From the NCBI GenBank assembly GCA_902779185.1, contig CACZAM010000002.1, positions 100,356 through 164,355 of the forward strand: 64,000 nucleotides of DNA, given 5' to 3'. Position 1 is the stretch's first letter. Each line of letters opens with the position of its first letter. The position numbers and the translations under genes were made by a program. The stretch comes from an uncultured Eubacteriales bacterium (lineage in GTDB: Bacteria; Bacillota; Clostridia; Peptostreptococcales; Anaerovoracaceae). This document shows positions 18,329 through 29,539 of this stretch, in pieces. The notes under the pieces are model-generated. The model had not been told where the DNA came from and did not search any database. It was given only the letters and a program-made list of their open reading frames with translations.

Positions 18329-20530
18329 ATGGCTGCACCTAAAGTTATTGACCTGTCAACTGAAAAATTCATAAGGGATATGACCGAGATCAATCCGAAA
18401 TACGATGACTCAGTCATTATCAAAGCCTACGAAATTGCCCGCAAATTACATGACGGGCAATTTCGCAAGAGCGGAGAACCTTATATCATCCATCCGATAG
18501 CAGTAGCAAAAATACTTGCTCAGTTTGGTATGGATAATGAGACAGTCATTGCAGGGCTCCTGCACGATTCAATTGAAGATACCGGATATACAAGAGAGCA
18601 GCTGGCTGAGGATTTTGATGAAAAGATAGCGGATCTTGTAGAAGGCGTTACAAAGCTTACAAACATCAGCTATGACTCAAGTGAAGCGGCACAGGCAGAA
18701 AACTTCCGAAAGATGTTCCTGGCCATGTCAAAAGACATAAGAGTACTTATCGTCAAGCTGGCGGACCGCCTTCACAACATGCGTACTCTTGAGTACATGC
18801 CAACAAATAAGCGTACAACAAAGGCGATGGAGACTCTTGAGATCTACGCTCCTCTGGCAGGCAGACTCGGAATATTCAGCATAAAATTTGAACTAGAAGA
18901 TCTTGCTCTTAAATATCTGCATCCGCTTGAGTATAAAAAGCTGGTGGCGGCTGTTGACCGCAGAAAGCATGAGTACGCTAGAAACCTCAAGATCCTTACC
19001 GGAACAATATCAAACATTCTTGACGAAGCAGGCATCCAGCATGATGTAAAGGGAAGGTCCAAGCATCTGTACAGCATCTATCGGAAGATGATAGTTCAGC
19101 AGAAGCAGATCGATGAGATCTTCGATATCCTCGCTGTAAGGATACTTGTAGGCAGCGTAAAGGACTGTTACGCCGCTCTCGGCCTTGTTCATAACAGGTG
19201 GAAGCCTATACCCGGAAGGTTCAAAGACTATATAGCGATGCCTAAGCCTAACATGTATCAGTCAATACATACGACTGTACTTGGGGACAACGGCGAACCT
19301 TTCGAGATACAGATCAGGACTTACGAGATGCACCGCATAGCGGAGTATGGTATCGCGGCACACTGGAAGTACAAGGAAGGCAAGGTTTCAGGCACAGTAG
19401 ACGACAGTGAGCAGAAACTAGCGTGGCTCAGACAGGCTCTGGAGTGGCAGAAGGAAGCCGATGACTCGGTCGAATTCCTTAATACCGTAAAGGTCGACCT
19501 TTTCGATAATCAGGTGTTTGTATTCACTCCGGGAGGAGACGTTATTGAACTTCCGGCTGAAAGTACGCCTCTCGATTTCGCTTTCAAGATCCATACGGAT
19601 GTAGGGATAAGATGCGTCGGGGCGAAAGTTAACGGAAAGATGGTAACCATTGACCATCCTCTGCAGAACGGAGATATCGTTGAGATAGTCACTTCCGCGA
19701 ACTCATCCGGCCCGAGTGTTGAATGGCTCAAGAAGTGCAAGACATCAGGAGCAAAAAATAAGATACGGAACTGGCTCAGAAAAGCCGACAAGGACAACGA
19801 TGTCAGCAAGGGCCGCACAAACATAAACAATTACATAAAAAAGAAGGGCTACGATCCTGCTCTGGTCACAAAGAATGCTTACATTCTCAAGGCCGTCAAG
19901 GACTTCAACTGCAGCAATGTAAACGAACTCTTCCTGCAGATCTCCAGAGGCGGAAGCACCGTTTCCAAGCTCGGTCAGAAACTGATCGAATACTATGAAT
20001 CGGACAACCAGATCAAGGAAAAAGAGCCTGAACAGATCGAAGTAAAAAAGAAGCCTGTCACAAAAGCATCCGGACAGTCAGAGAACGGCATTATAGTAAA
20101 AGGAGCAGACAATCTTCTGATCAGAAGAGCCACATGCTGCAATCCTGTTCCTGGAGACTCTATCATAGGTTACATTTCCAAGGGAAAAGGTATAACCGTA
20201 CACAGAACTGACTGCGCAAACATACGCAACATAAGAGAAGAAGACCGCGGCAGACTTATCGAGGTGAACTGGGATTCACCAAATGAGAACAGAAAATATT
20301 ATGCAGACATCCAGGTCGTTTCTGAAGAAAGGAAAGGACTGTTCAAGGATATATCAAAGGTTTGCGATGACTACGACCTTGAAGTAGTAGGTCTCAACCT
20401 CACTCCGGGAGAGCCGGGAACCACCAATACTCTTCTGACTGTTGAGATCACAGACATGCACCAGATACAGAGGCTTCTGACAGCACTCAGACAGGTTGAG
20501 GGCGTAATCAAAGTCTTCAGACCAAGATAA
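18329..20530 (+). CDS. relA: bifunctional (p)ppGpp synthetase/hydrolase RelA/SpoT
   Basis: This enzyme controls the stringent response. The 733-residue protein has the full long-RSH domain order. An HD hydrolase domain is intact (HPIAVAKILAQFG, then LLHDSIEDTGYT with H79-D80). The synthetase domain has GRSKHLYSIYRKM and AMPKPNMYQSIHTTV. A TGS domain contains VFVFTPGGDVIELP, and after it comes a conserved cysteine-containing region (RRATCCNPVPGDSI). A C-terminal ACT domain ends the protein. With both catalytic motifs present it should make and degrade (p)ppGpp. It lies 28 bases after secDF, the order found in many Firmicutes, where recJ often sits between; recJ and apt are absent here. Confidence 0.96.
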   Translation: MAAPKVIDLSTEKFIRDMTEINPKYDDSVIIKAYEIARKLHDGQFRKSGEPYIIHPIAVAKILAQFGMDNETVIAGLLHDSIEDTGYTREQLAEDFDEKIADLVEGVTKLTNISYDSSEAAQAENFRKMFLAMSKDIRVLIVKLADRLHNMRTLEYMPTNKRTTKAMETLEIYAPLAGRLGIFSIKFELEDLALKYLHPLEYKKLVAAVDRRKHEYARNLKILTGTISNILDEAGIQHDVKGRSKHLYSIYRKMIVQQKQIDEIFDILAVRILVGSVKDCYAALGLVHNRWKPIPGRFKDYIAMPKPNMYQSIHTTVLGDNGEPFEIQIRTYEMHRIAEYGIAAHWKYKEGKVSGTVDDSEQKLAWLRQALEWQKEADDSVEFLNTVKVDLFDNQVFVFTPGGDVIELPAESTPLDFAFKIHTDVGIRCVGAKVNGKMVTIDHPLQNGDIVEIVTSANSSGPSVEWLKKCKTSGAKNKIRNWLRKADKDNDVSKGRTNINNYIKKKGYDPALVTKNAYILKAVKDFNCSNVNELFLQISRGGSTVSKLGQKLIEYYESDNQIKEKEPEQIEVKKKPVTKASGQSENGIIVKGADNLLIRRATCCNPVPGDSIIGYISKGKGITVHRTDCANIRNIREEDRGRLIEVNWDSPNENRKYYADIQVVSEERKGLFKDISKVCDDYDLEVVGLNLTPGEPGTTNTLLTVEITDMHQIQRLLTALRQVEGVIKVFRPR

Positions 20531-20540
20531 GGAGGATCTC

Positions 20541-21134
20541 ATGGGACTGGATATAAAATGCTATCCGGACGGAATATATGGAGAAAACACGTATCTCATC
20601 GAAGATCAGGCAACAGGGTTTAAGGCAATCATCGATCCGGGATATTACGGAGTCGATGTAAAAATGGATATACAGAATAACGCATATCTTAAGTATGTAC
20701 TTCTCACTCACGGACATCACGACCATTTCTTCGAAGCAAAAGAATATGTGGAAGAATACAGTTCTGTCAGATTCGCAGCTCCTGAAAAGGACGTTGCTCT
20801 GATCCACAGCTATCCGTATCCTTGTCCGGAACCATCTATGCTTCTGAAAGAAGGCGATATAATCACGCTTGGTGAAACAGAGATCCGCGTGATAGAAACA
20901 CCGGGTCATACAGGCGGCGGTGTATGCTTCGCAACTGACAGGGAGGTATTCACCGGAGACACGCTGTTCAGATTAAGTGTCGGCAGGACGGATCTTCCTA
21001 CAGGCGACTGGAATACGCTTGTAAAGTCGATAAGCGAAAAGCTTTACACACTTGATGATGAGCTTGTGGTTTATCCGGGACACGGCGCGGCGACGACTAT
21101 CGGGTACGAAAAGAGGGCAAATCCGTTTGTATAG
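20541..21134 (+). CDS. metallo-beta-lactamase fold hydrolase (YcbL/glyoxalase II-like)
   Basis: The protein (197 aa) has the metal-binding motif LTHGHHDHF (about residues 55-63), then ETPGHTGGGVCF and FTGDTLFRLSVGRTDLP, and the C-terminal YPGHGAATTIGYEK. That is the compact glyoxalase II-like subgroup that lacks the C-terminal substrate-binding domain of true GloB. Clostridial members follow relA in the order relA-MBL-hemZ-hisS-aspS, as here. Substrate is unknown; a thioester is a reasonable guess. It has a strong GGAGG site and its stop overlaps the likely hemZ start. Confidence 0.88.
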   Translation: MGLDIKCYPDGIYGENTYLIEDQATGFKAIIDPGYYGVDVKMDIQNNAYLKYVLLTHGHHDHFFEAKEYVEEYSSVRFAAPEKDVALIHSYPYPCPEPSMLLKEGDIITLGETEIRVIETPGHTGGGVCFATDREVFTGDTLFRLSVGRTDLPTGDWNTLVKSISEKLYTLDDELVVYPGHGAATTIGYEKRANPFV

Positions 21135-22500
21135 GTTCTACATAAATAAAACCGAAGATGACTATCATTTCATGGAGCTTGGCAGGGTATTCTTTCCTGA
21201 TGACGGCTTTGAAACCATAGCATACAGCGGGAAACCCGTAGCGCATCTTCTCGGTGAAAACAGCTTTTTCGTAAACGAAAAGGGCAGCGAAGACCATGAA
21301 GAGATCAAGCGGGAGTTTTATGAACTCATGTCCTCGATAACCGGGATAAGACCGCCATGGGGAACATTAACAGGCGTAAGACCTCTTAAACCGGCTCTCG
21401 TGATGTGCCGGGAAACTTCTGTCAGGAGCATGGAAGGCACAATGAGGGAAAAGTACCTTCTGAGCGCTTCAAAAGCTTCACTCCTTGCAGACATAGCGGA
21501 TTATCAGCTCGCAAACATAAATGGCGTTCCGTGGGAAAAAGCATCGCTGTACATAGGCATACCTTTCTGCCCGACTAGATGCGCGTACTGCAGTTTCGCC
21601 TCCAATGTAGCCCCTGCTGAAGAACGAGCTGTTTATCTGAAAAACCTGCTTAGCGAGGTTTCATACGCAGGCAGGCTTGCATGCGAAAAAGGAACCGTGC
21701 TTGAAAGCATATATATCGGAGGAGGAACTCCTACGACCCTGAGTGAAAGTCAGCTTGATGCACTGATAAACAGAGTGGCAGAAGCGTACTGCGTGGATCC
21801 TGCGTCTCTGGAATTCACGGTAGAGGCCGGCCGGCCTGATACCATAACCAAAGAAAAACTCGATACGCTGAAAAGACACGGGATCAGGCGTATCAGCATC
21901 AATCCGCAGTCCATGAAGGACCGGACCTTAAAACTTATAGGACGGGATCACAGCGCAGACGATATACGCGAAGGATTCCGCCTTGCCAGAGAGACGGGAT
22001 TCGATGTGATAAATGCCGACCTTATAGCAGGCCTTCCGGAAGAGGATATCAGGGACTTTGAGGCAAGCCTCGGGGAGATCATCAGTCTGGGTGCTGAAAA
22101 CATAACCATACATACACTGTCTGTAAAAAGCGGATCGAGACTCAAAGAGAATGATCCGGAATACTACAGAAAAAATGCTGCAACCGTCAGCGGAATGCTC
22201 GACCTTTCAAGAAAAATGCTCAGCTCTGCCGGATACAGACCGTATTACATCTACAGGCAGAAGCATCAGATAGGAGCTCTCGAAAACGTCGGATGGTGCC
22301 TACCGGGGAAGCATTCGATATATAACATACGAATAATGGAAGACAGGCAGACGGTGATCGGTCTCGGAGCAGGAGCTGTCGGAAAGGTATATCATCCGGC
22401 AGAAGACAGGATAGACCGCATAGCAAATGTCAGCAATTACAGGATATACAGCGAGAGATTTGATGAAATGATCTCCCGCAAGAACGAATACTATAAATGA
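21127..22500 (+). CDS. hemZ: coproporphyrinogen III oxidase-like radical SAM protein HemZ
   Basis: HemZ-type proteins are radical SAM enzymes of the oxygen-independent coproporphyrinogen oxidase family. The cluster-binding motif CPTRCAYC is at C148, C152 and C155 (numbering from the TTG), followed by YIGGGTPTTLSESQ and the conserved INPQSMKDRTLKLIGR. I prefer the TTG at 21127 (457 aa), which overlaps the preceding stop by 8 bases and starts at the family's YRFYINK-like N-terminus; the ATG at 21052 would add 25 residues encoded by the other gene in a second frame. True haem synthesis is doubtful because no other hem genes are in view; the HemZ subgroup sits beside hisS in many Clostridia. Confidence 0.88.
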   Translation: MYRFYINKTEDDYHFMELGRVFFPDDGFETIAYSGKPVAHLLGENSFFVNEKGSEDHEEIKREFYELMSSITGIRPPWGTLTGVRPLKPALVMCRETSVRSMEGTMREKYLLSASKASLLADIADYQLANINGVPWEKASLYIGIPFCPTRCAYCSFASNVAPAEERAVYLKNLLSEVSYAGRLACEKGTVLESIYIGGGTPTTLSESQLDALINRVAEAYCVDPASLEFTVEAGRPDTITKEKLDTLKRHGIRRISINPQSMKDRTLKLIGRDHSADDIREGFRLARETGFDVINADLIAGLPEEDIRDFEASLGEIISLGAENITIHTLSVKSGSRLKENDPEYYRKNAATVSGMLDLSRKMLSSAGYRPYYIYRQKHQIGALENVGWCLPGKHSIYNIRIMEDRQTVIGLGAGAVGKVYHPAEDRIDRIANVSNYRIYSERFDEMISRKNEYYK

Positions 22501-22521
22501 TCCGCAGGAAAGGATAAGAAG

Positions 22522-23769
22522 ATGGCAATGAAAGCGCCAAAAGGCACTAAGGATATGCTGCCGCAGGATGCATACAGATGGCAGTATATAGAAAATGAGT
22601 GGGCTAAGATATGCTCTGAATACGGTTTCAGGGAGATCAGGACTCCTGTATTCGAATCGACAGATCTTTTCAACAGAGGAGTGGGAGACACTACCGACAT
22701 CGTTCAGAAAGAGATGTACACATTCGAGGATATGGGCGGCCGCAGTATTACTCTCAAGCCTGAAGGAACATCGCCGGCTGTCAGAGCATTTATTGAAAGT
22801 AACCTCTATGCAGAGACTCAGCCTACAAAGATATTTTACGACACCCCATGCTACAGATATGAAAAGCCACAGGCAGGAAGGCTGAGAGAATTCCATCAGT
22901 TCGGAATAGAAAATTTCGGCACTCCGTCAATGATGGCAGATGCTGAGATCATCGCTCTAGGACATGATTTTCTTAAACGCATGGGAATAGAAGATATAGA
23001 GCTTCACATTTCAAGTGTAGGATGCAGAAAGTGCAGGCCTGTGTACAGGAAGGTGCTGCAGGACTATCTGAGACCTAAGTACGATTGCCTCTGCGAAACC
23101 TGCAAATCAAGATTCGATAAAAACCCGATGAGGATACTCGACTGCAAGTCGCCTGAAGACCAGGAAGCGGTCAAGGACGCGCCTATGATGATCGACTACA
23201 TGTGCGAAGACTGCCGCAAGGACTTCGAAGATCTCAAGTCGTATCTCGACGCGATGGGTATAGAATACGTTGTGGATCCGTCTATCGTAAGAGGTCTCGA
23301 CTACTACACCAAGACGGCGTTCGAGTTCATTACCACAAAGATCGGCGCTCAGGGCACTGTCTGCGGAGGCGGAAGGTACGATCACCTCATTGAGGAAGTA
23401 GGCGGACCGGATATGCCGGGCGTCGGTTTCGGACTCGGAAAGGAAAGACTGCTGATGCTCATGGAAGCCTGCGGATATGATTTCGGAACAGCTCCTGCAC
23501 CGCAGATATTCCTTGCATGGATAGGCGATGAAGCAAAACTTTACGCTCTGAAGCTCCTCCACGAGCTCAGAGGACAGGGCATCAGGGCTGACATGGATAC
23601 GAGGGAACGCAATCTTAAGGGACAGATGAAATACGCCAATAAGCTGGGAGCCGAATACACGGCTGTCATAGGAGGCGATGAAGTCGCAAGCGGAGAGATT
23701 ACTCTCAAGAACATGTCTACATCAGAACAAACGAAAGTCAGAAGGGAGGATCTCGCAGATGCTTTATAA
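22522..23769 (+). CDS. hisS: histidyl-tRNA synthetase
   Basis: This class II aminoacyl-tRNA synthetase (415 aa, normal) shows motif 1 around [17 protein letters not shown], motif 2 [13 protein letters not shown]...[19 protein letters not shown], the histidine-specific blocks [13 protein letters not shown] and GGRYDHLIE, motif 3 [12 protein letters not shown], and a C-terminal anticodon-binding domain. It overlaps aspS by 11 bases; hisS-aspS adjacency is typical of Firmicutes. No T-box leader is visible upstream; the gene follows hemZ after 21 bases. Confidence 0.97.
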   Translation: MAMKAPKGTKDMLPQDAYRWQYIENEWAKICSEYGFREIRTPVFESTDLFNRGVGDTTDIVQKEMYTFEDMGGRSITLKPEGTSPAVRAFIESNLYAETQPTKIFYDTPCYRYEKPQAGRLREFHQFGIENFGTPSMMADAEIIALGHDFLKRMGIEDIELHISSVGCRKCRPVYRKVLQDYLRPKYDCLCETCKSRFDKNPMRILDCKSPEDQEAVKDAPMMIDYMCEDCRKDFEDLKSYLDAMGIEYVVDPSIVRGLDYYTKTAFEFITTKIGAQGTVCGGGRYDHLIEEVGGPDMPGVGFGLGKERLLMLMEACGYDFGTAPAPQIFLAWIGDEAKLYALKLLHELRGQGIRADMDTRERNLKGQMKYANKLGAEYTAVIGGDEVASGEITLKNMSTSEQTKVRREDLADAL

Positions 23770-25519
23770 GAGAACTCATATGTGCGGTGAGCTGAGACTT
23801 GCCGATGAGGGGAAGAACGTTGTGCTTAATGGCTGGGTGGCCAAGGCCAGAAGCCTCGGCGGACTGGTCTTTGTAGATATCCGTGACAAAACGGGGATCA
23901 CTCAGGTAACGTTCAATGAGGACGCTCCGGAGGAAGTCATCGAGAAGGCGAAGGGCCTCAGCCGCGAGTACTGCATAGGTGTAAAGGGCATTGTAAAGGA
24001 AAGGTCTTCCAAAAACCCTAACATCCCGACCGGAGACATCGAAGTGTTCGCAAGCGACCTTACGGTTTACTCGACATCCGAAACTCCGCCTATCTATATC
24101 AAGGACGACGATAACGTAAATGATGATCTGAGACTCAAGTACAGATATCTCGACCTCAGAAAGCACAAAATGCAGAGAAACCTGACTTTCAGACATAAGA
24201 TAGTCAAGTGCACACGTGACTATTTCGATGAGCAGGGATTCACCGAAGTTGAGACTCCGGTACTCATAAAGCCAACTCCTGAAGGAGCCAGAGACTATAT
24301 CGTACCGAGCAGAGTCCACAACGGTTACTTCTACGCTCTCCCTCAGTCGCCTCAGATGTTCAAGCAGCTTCTGATGGTAGGAGGTACGGACAGATACGTG
24401 CAGATCGCGAAGTGCTTCAGAGATGAAGACTTAAGGGCTGACAGACAGCCTGAGTTCACACAGATCGACCTTGAGATGTCATTCGCGGGAGTCGATGATG
24501 TCATAGAAGTTCAGGAAGGCTTCATCAAGAGAGTCATGAAGGAAGTAAAGGGGATCGATGTCGTTACTCCTTTCCCGAGACTTTCCTATGACGAAGCAAT
24601 GGAAAGATACGGTTCCGACAAGCCTGACACAAGATTCGGGATCGAACTTATCAAACTGAACGATGTTTTTGAAGGCTGCGGATTCGAGCTGTTCACAAAG
24701 AATCTCGAAGAAGGCGGAGATATCAGAGGTATCTGCGTACCTGGAGGAGCAGCTGAATTCTCACGCAAGAAGATCGACAAACTTACCAACGAGGTAAAGC
24801 ACTACGGTGCGCACGGTCTGGTATGGATCAAGAATGACGGAGATGCTATATCTTCATCGATCGGAAAATTCTTCAGTGAAGAAGAACTCAAGGCTGTCCT
24901 TGATAAATGCGGAGCCGGCAGCGGTGACGCAGTTTTCATCGTCAGCGGCACTCGGAAAGTCACATACGACTCACTTGGATTCCTCAGACGCAGGATCGCA
25001 GGCCTCATGGGAATGCTCGATGATGGGCAGTATAACTTCCTCTGGGTCGTTGATTTCCCAATGTTTGAGCAGGATGAAGACGGCAACCTGAAGGCTATGC
25101 ATCATCCGTTCACACAGCCAAAGCTTGATCAGCTTGACAAACTCGATACAGACATTCTGGGACTCAAGGCTAACGCATATGATATCGTACTCAACGGTGT
25201 TGAACTCGGCGGCGGAAGCGTCAGAATACATGATAAAGACCTCCAGGCCCGCATGTTCAAGGCTCTCGGTCTTACTGATGAAGAATGCCAGGAGAAGTTC
25301 GGATTCCTGATCGAAGCGTTCAAATACGGAGCACCTCCTCACGCAGGACTGGCCTACGGACTTGACAGACTGGTAATGCTCCTCCTCGGCGAGAAGAGTA
25401 TCAGAGAGGTCATAGCATTCCCGAAGAATCAGAACGCTGAATGCCCGGTATGCGAGGCACCGGCTCCTGCAGGCGCCGGACAGCTTGAAGAACTCGGCAT
25501 TGAGCTCATAGAGGAATAA
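23759..25519 (+). CDS. aspS: aspartyl-tRNA synthetase
   Basis: The bacterial-type enzyme charges tRNA-Asp (and in many Clostridia possibly tRNA-Asn, then amidated). The ATG at 23759 is chosen because it starts the family N-terminus [13 protein letters not shown] and has GAAGGGAGGA just before it; an upstream in-frame ATG at 23678 lies within hisS. The 586-residue protein has the OB-fold anticodon domain ([19 protein letters not shown]), motif 2 ([20 protein letters not shown]), the bacterial GAD insertion and motif 3 ([16 protein letters not shown]), ending with the C-terminal [11 protein letters not shown]. Whether it is discriminating cannot be decided here. Confidence 0.96.
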   Translation: MLYKRTHMCGELRLADEGKNVVLNGWVAKARSLGGLVFVDIRDKTGITQVTFNEDAPEEVIEKAKGLSREYCIGVKGIVKERSSKNPNIPTGDIEVFASDLTVYSTSETPPIYIKDDDNVNDDLRLKYRYLDLRKHKMQRNLTFRHKIVKCTRDYFDEQGFTEVETPVLIKPTPEGARDYIVPSRVHNGYFYALPQSPQMFKQLLMVGGTDRYVQIAKCFRDEDLRADRQPEFTQIDLEMSFAGVDDVIEVQEGFIKRVMKEVKGIDVVTPFPRLSYDEAMERYGSDKPDTRFGIELIKLNDVFEGCGFELFTKNLEEGGDIRGICVPGGAAEFSRKKIDKLTNEVKHYGAHGLVWIKNDGDAISSSIGKFFSEEELKAVLDKCGAGSGDAVFIVSGTRKVTYDSLGFLRRRIAGLMGMLDDGQYNFLWVVDFPMFEQDEDGNLKAMHHPFTQPKLDQLDKLDTDILGLKANAYDIVLNGVELGGGSVRIHDKDLQARMFKALGLTDEECQEKFGFLIEAFKYGAPPHAGLAYGLDRLVMLLLGEKSIREVIAFPKNQNAECPVCEAPAPAGAGQLEELGIELIEE

Positions 25520-26127
25520 TGAACAACGGGAAAAAGTACGGTATATACGGCGGCAGTTTTGACCCCATACATATAGGGCATGTTACTCTTGCCGACAGCG
25601 CGGTCAGAGAGTGCGGACTTGACAAGCTTATATTCATGCCCGCATTCATCTCCCCGTTTAAGCAGGACAGGAAGGTAACTGACGGACATGACAGATGCGG
25701 CATGATAGAGGCTGCTCTGAAGGTCAACAGCGCGTTCTTCCTTTCAAGGTATGAGCTCAACAAGAAAGGAACGTCATACACGATAGAGACGCTGAGGCAC
25801 TGGGATAATCTTCTTGACGGAGACATGTACTTCGTACTCGGATTCGACTCGGCAGTACAGGTGGATACATGGTATGAGGGAGAAGAGATACTGAGAAATT
25901 TCCATCTCATTACGGCAAGGCGTCCGGATACGGACTATGCTGAAGGCATGCGGATACTGGAATCCTTCCGTGAAAAATACGGCGCCGCCATAACCGTCCT
26001 GGAGATGCCTCCGATCGATGCTTCATCAACCAACATAAGGAATCTGGTAAAAGATGGAAAGCCGATCACGGGTCTCGTGCCGCCGGGAGTAGAGGAATAC
26101 ATAATTGAGCATCAACTGTATAAATAG
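25519..26127 (+). CDS. nadD: nicotinate-nucleotide adenylyltransferase
   Basis: NadD adenylates nicotinate mononucleotide in NAD synthesis. The protein (202 aa) begins KYGIYGGSFDPIHIGHV, the nucleotidyltransferase GxFDPxHxGH motif, and ends with the matching SSTNIRNL motif. It overlaps the aspS stop by one base (TAATG). The nadD-yqeK-rsfS order that follows is the conserved Firmicutes cluster (in Bacillus yqeJ-yqeK-yqeL). Confidence 0.95.
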   Translation: MNNGKKYGIYGGSFDPIHIGHVTLADSAVRECGLDKLIFMPAFISPFKQDRKVTDGHDRCGMIEAALKVNSAFFLSRYELNKKGTSYTIETLRHWDNLLDGDMYFVLGFDSAVQVDTWYEGEEILRNFHLITARRPDTDYAEGMRILESFREKYGAAITVLEMPPIDASSTNIRNLVKDGKPITGLVPPGVEEYIIEHQLYK

Positions 26128-26698
26128 AGAATCGCTTGAAGAATTCATAAAAGCCAATCTCAAAGAGAGCCGGTACAGGCATTCGATGGGTGTGGAAGAG
26201 ATGGCAGTCAGGCTTGCCCGGCTGCATGGAGCTGATGTTGAAAAGGCGGCTTTTGCCGGAAGATATCACGATCTGGCTAAGAACTTCGATGCAGAGACGA
26301 TGGACGCTTATATCAGGAAATACGGTCTTTCAGATGAGCTGATTGGCAACAATGCGCTGGCTCATTCAAAGGTCGGAGCAGCGATACTGGAGAATGAGTT
26401 CGGCGTCACGGATCAGGAGATACTGGATTCGGTCCGTTACCACACTACAGCGCGAAAGAACATGACTCTTCTTGATGAGCTCATATTTGTGGCTGATGTA
26501 GTAGAAGACAACAGAACATACAGCGATCTTGAATACTATCAGGATCTTGCATACAGGGATCTCGACCGGGCATGTCTGGAAATACTTGAATACACTATAG
26601 GGGATCTTACCTCAAAAGGCAGGGTAATAGATAAAGACACGCTCGAAGCAAGGGATTGGGTCTTAAACAAAATAAAGGAGACAGAGAATGGAAAGTAA
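26105..26698 (+). CDS. yqeK: HD-domain protein YqeK (Ap4A hydrolase type)
   Basis: YqeK-family proteins are HD-domain hydrolases that split diadenosine tetraphosphate. The protein (197 aa from the TTG at 26105) has SRYRHSMGVEEMAVRLARLH with the first metal histidine, GRYHDLAKNFD with the HD pair, ALAHSKVGAAIL and SVRYHTTARKNMTLLDELIFVAD, all characteristic. The TTG start overlaps nadD by 23 bases; no nearby ATG would give a full-length product. It overlaps rsfS by 11 bases. Confidence 0.92.
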   Translation: MSINCINRESLEEFIKANLKESRYRHSMGVEEMAVRLARLHGADVEKAAFAGRYHDLAKNFDAETMDAYIRKYGLSDELIGNNALAHSKVGAAILENEFGVTDQEILDSVRYHTTARKNMTLLDELIFVADVVEDNRTYSDLEYYQDLAYRDLDRACLEILEYTIGDLTSKGRVIDKDTLEARDWVLNKIKETENGK

Positions 26699-27029
26699 GG
26701 AAATTGCTCAGGCTATAGCAGAGCTGATGAGCAGAAAAAAAGCAAAGGATGTCGTAATGATAGACATCGCGGAAAAATCATCATTTGCAGATTACTTTGT
26801 TATCGCAACGGGCACATCTGACAGACAGTTAGGCGCTCTTGCTGACGAAGTTGAAGATAAATTCGCTGAACTGGGCATCGAACCTAAGAGCAAGGACGGC
26901 AGACCGGATACCGGATGGATACTTGTTGACGGGGGAGATGTTATCGTAAATATATTCACAAACGAAACAAGGGACAAATATACACTCGAAAAGATATGGA
27001 GCGACTGTGAATCCATACTGGTAGACTGA
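26688..27029 (+). CDS. rsfS: ribosomal silencing factor RsfS
   Basis: RsfS binds ribosomal protein uL14 and keeps 50S subunits from joining 30S during starvation. The 113-residue length fits. Conserved features are the DVVMIDIAEKSSFADYFVIATGTSDRQ block, the DGRPDTGWILVDGGDVIVNIF strand-turn-strand and the terminal YTLEKIW. It forms one operon with nadD and yqeK, and leuS follows 15 bases later with its own GGAG site. Confidence 0.94.
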   Translation: MESKEIAQAIAELMSRKKAKDVVMIDIAEKSSFADYFVIATGTSDRQLGALADEVEDKFAELGIEPKSKDGRPDTGWILVDGGDVIVNIFTNETRDKYTLEKIWSDCESILVD

Positions 27030-27044
27030 TCAAGGAGTAAAGTA

Positions 27045-29525
27045 ATGCGCAACGACAGATACGATTTCACTTCAATAGAAGCCAAGTGGCAGAAGATATG
27101 GGCTGAAGAAGACGCTTTCAGAACAGTTGAGGACGATTCCAAAGAAAAGTATTACGTTCTCGAGATGTTCCCGTATCCTTCAGGCAAGCTTCATATGGGA
27201 CATGTAAGGAATTATTCGATAGGCGATGTCATAGCCAGATATAAAAAGATGGCCGGTTATAACGTGCTTCATCCGATGGGCTATGATTCGTTCGGACTTC
27301 CTGCTGAAAATGCTGCCATCCAGCACAATGCCGAGCCTGCAAAGTGGACTTTCGACAACATGGACGAGATGGACAGACAGCTTGCGAGTATGGGCCTTTC
27401 ATATGACTGGGACCGCAAGGTCGCCACATGCACGCCTGACTACTATAAGTGGACGCAGTGGCTTTTCATTCAGTTTTATAAAAAGGGACTCGCATATAAA
27501 AAGGACAATCCGGTCAACTGGTGCCCAAGCTGTCAGACAGTACTTGCCAATGAGCAGGTAGTGGACGGAAAGTGCGAGAGATGTAAAACGGAAGTCACCA
27601 AGAAGAATCTGTCCCAGTGGTATCTGAAGATCACGGATTATGCAGACAGGCTCCTTGAAAATCTGGACAAACTTGAGGGCTGGCCGGACAAGGTCAAGAC
27701 CATGCAGCGCAACTGGATCGGAAAGAGCTATGGCGCAAACATCAATTTCGAGATAAAGGATTCGGACAAGGTCCTTGAAGTATTCACTACAAGAGCAGAC
27801 ACACTCTTCGGCGCTACTTACATGGTAATGTCGCCGGAGCATCCTTTCGTAAATGAGCTCGTAGCGGGTCGCCCTGAAGAAGCTGAAGTAGAGGCTTATC
27901 AGGAAAAAGCACGCCGCATGAGCGATATCGAGAGGACTTCGACGAGCAACGAAAAGACCGGCGTATTCATCGGAAGATACGCGGTAAATCCGGTTAACGG
28001 CAAGGAGATACCAATTTATATCTCAGACTATGTTCTTATGGGATATGGTACAGGAGCCATTATGGCCGTTCCTGCTCATGACCAGAGAGACTTCGATTTT
28101 GCGAAGGCTTTCGGTCTGGATATAATCCCTGTTGTAGATCCGGAAGATCCTTCTATCGATCTGTATGATCTTAAGGAAGCTTTCGTAGCAGAAGGTAAGA
28201 TGATCAATTCCGGACAGTTCGACGGAATGAACAACAAGGAAGCCATCCCGGCAATGATTGAGTGGCTCAATGAGAAGGGAATAGGCGATAAGACTGTTAA
28301 TTTCAGACTCAGAGACTGGCTCATTTCAAGACAGAGATACTGGGGAGCTCCTATCCCTATGATCTGGTGTGATGAGTGCGGATGGGTACCTGAAAAAGAA
28401 GAGAACCTGCCTGTTCTGCTCCCTGCAGACGTTGAGTTCACAGGTAAGGGAGAGTCTCCGATCACGACAAGCAAGACTTTCGTGGACACAGTATGCCCTT
28501 GCTGCGGAAGACCTGCTAAGAGAGAAGTGGATACGATGGATACATTCGTTGATTCATCCTGGTATTTCCTCAGATACTGTGATCCTCATAACGACAAGGC
28601 ACCGTTCAGCAGGGAAAATGCTGATTACTGGATGAACGTAGATCAGTATATCGGCGGAGTTGAGCACGCTATTCTACATCTCATGTACGCAAGGTTCTTC
28701 CAGATGTTCCTGCACGATATAGGGCTCTGCAAGGAAGAAGAACCGTTCAGAAACCTGCTTACACAGGGGATGGTCATCAAGGACGGAGCCAAGATGAGCA
28801 AATCTCTCGGCAACGTTGTAAGTCCGGCAGAGATCCAGGCAAAATACGGTTCGGATACTGCAAGGCTGTTCATCCTCTTCGCGGCACCGCCTGAAAAGGA
28901 ACTTGACTGGTCTGATGAGGGTGTTGAGGGAAGCTACAGATTCCTCAACCGTGTTTACAGACTGGTATATGAATATATAAACGATATAAGGGGAGACGCT
29001 GAGGTCGCAGCAGAATACAAGGCAGCGAACGCAGCAGACAAATCTCTCGACTTCATGATGAATACCTCTATAAAGAAGGTTACGGAAGATGCGGGCGGCA
29101 GATTCAATTTCAACACTGCTATTGCGTCCATCATGGAACTTGTAAACGAAATGTACAAATATAAGAACGGCGACATAAACCTGCCGCTGTTCAATAAAGC
29201 GATCGAGACGCTGCTGACGCTTCTCAATCCGTTCTCTCCGCATATCACGGAAGAACTCTGGAGTCAGCTCGGCCACGAAGACAGGCTCTATAACAGAGCA
29301 TGGCCGGAATGTGATGAATCTGCACTCGTAAAAGACGAAATACAGATCGTCCTGCAGATAAACGGCAAGCTGAAAGACAAACTCATGCTGCCGAACAATT
29401 CAGAAAAGGAGGTAGTTGAAGGAGCCGCAAGAGCTTCAGACAGATTCAAGGAAGCTACGGAAGGACGCGAAGTGGTAAAGGTCATCTATGTACCTAACAA
29501 GATCATCAACTTCGTAGTTAAATAG
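27045..29525 (+). CDS. leuS: leucyl-tRNA synthetase
   Basis: The class I synthetase (826 aa, bacterial length) has the HIGH motif as [13 protein letters not shown], the connective editing domain ([22 protein letters not shown] and the conserved [19 protein letters not shown]), the KMSKS loop [12 protein letters not shown] and a C-terminal anticodon domain ending in the [15 protein letters not shown] tail. Zinc-ligand cysteines are present in [21 protein letters not shown]. No T-box leader precedes it. Note that of the two leucine tRNAs in this window one is broken. Confidence 0.97.
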   Translation: MRNDRYDFTSIEAKWQKIWAEEDAFRTVEDDSKEKYYVLEMFPYPSGKLHMGHVRNYSIGDVIARYKKMAGYNVLHPMGYDSFGLPAENAAIQHNAEPAKWTFDNMDEMDRQLASMGLSYDWDRKVATCTPDYYKWTQWLFIQFYKKGLAYKKDNPVNWCPSCQTVLANEQVVDGKCERCKTEVTKKNLSQWYLKITDYADRLLENLDKLEGWPDKVKTMQRNWIGKSYGANINFEIKDSDKVLEVFTTRADTLFGATYMVMSPEHPFVNELVAGRPEEAEVEAYQEKARRMSDIERTSTSNEKTGVFIGRYAVNPVNGKEIPIYISDYVLMGYGTGAIMAVPAHDQRDFDFAKAFGLDIIPVVDPEDPSIDLYDLKEAFVAEGKMINSGQFDGMNNKEAIPAMIEWLNEKGIGDKTVNFRLRDWLISRQRYWGAPIPMIWCDECGWVPEKEENLPVLLPADVEFTGKGESPITTSKTFVDTVCPCCGRPAKREVDTMDTFVDSSWYFLRYCDPHNDKAPFSRENADYWMNVDQYIGGVEHAILHLMYARFFQMFLHDIGLCKEEEPFRNLLTQGMVIKDGAKMSKSLGNVVSPAEIQAKYGSDTARLFILFAAPPEKELDWSDEGVEGSYRFLNRVYRLVYEYINDIRGDAEVAAEYKAANAADKSLDFMMNTSIKKVTEDAGGRFNFNTAIASIMELVNEMYKYKNGDINLPLFNKAIETLLTLLNPFSPHITEELWSQLGHEDRLYNRAWPECDESALVKDEIQIVLQINGKLKDKLMLPNNSEKEVVEGAARASDRFKEATEGREVVKVIYVPNKIINFVVK

Positions 29526-29539
29526 CGGCTTCGCCATTT

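Noticed and set aside
22500-22522. T-box or other leader before hisS-aspS and leuS
   Set aside because: Intergenic spaces are only about 15-21 bases, too short for a T-box.
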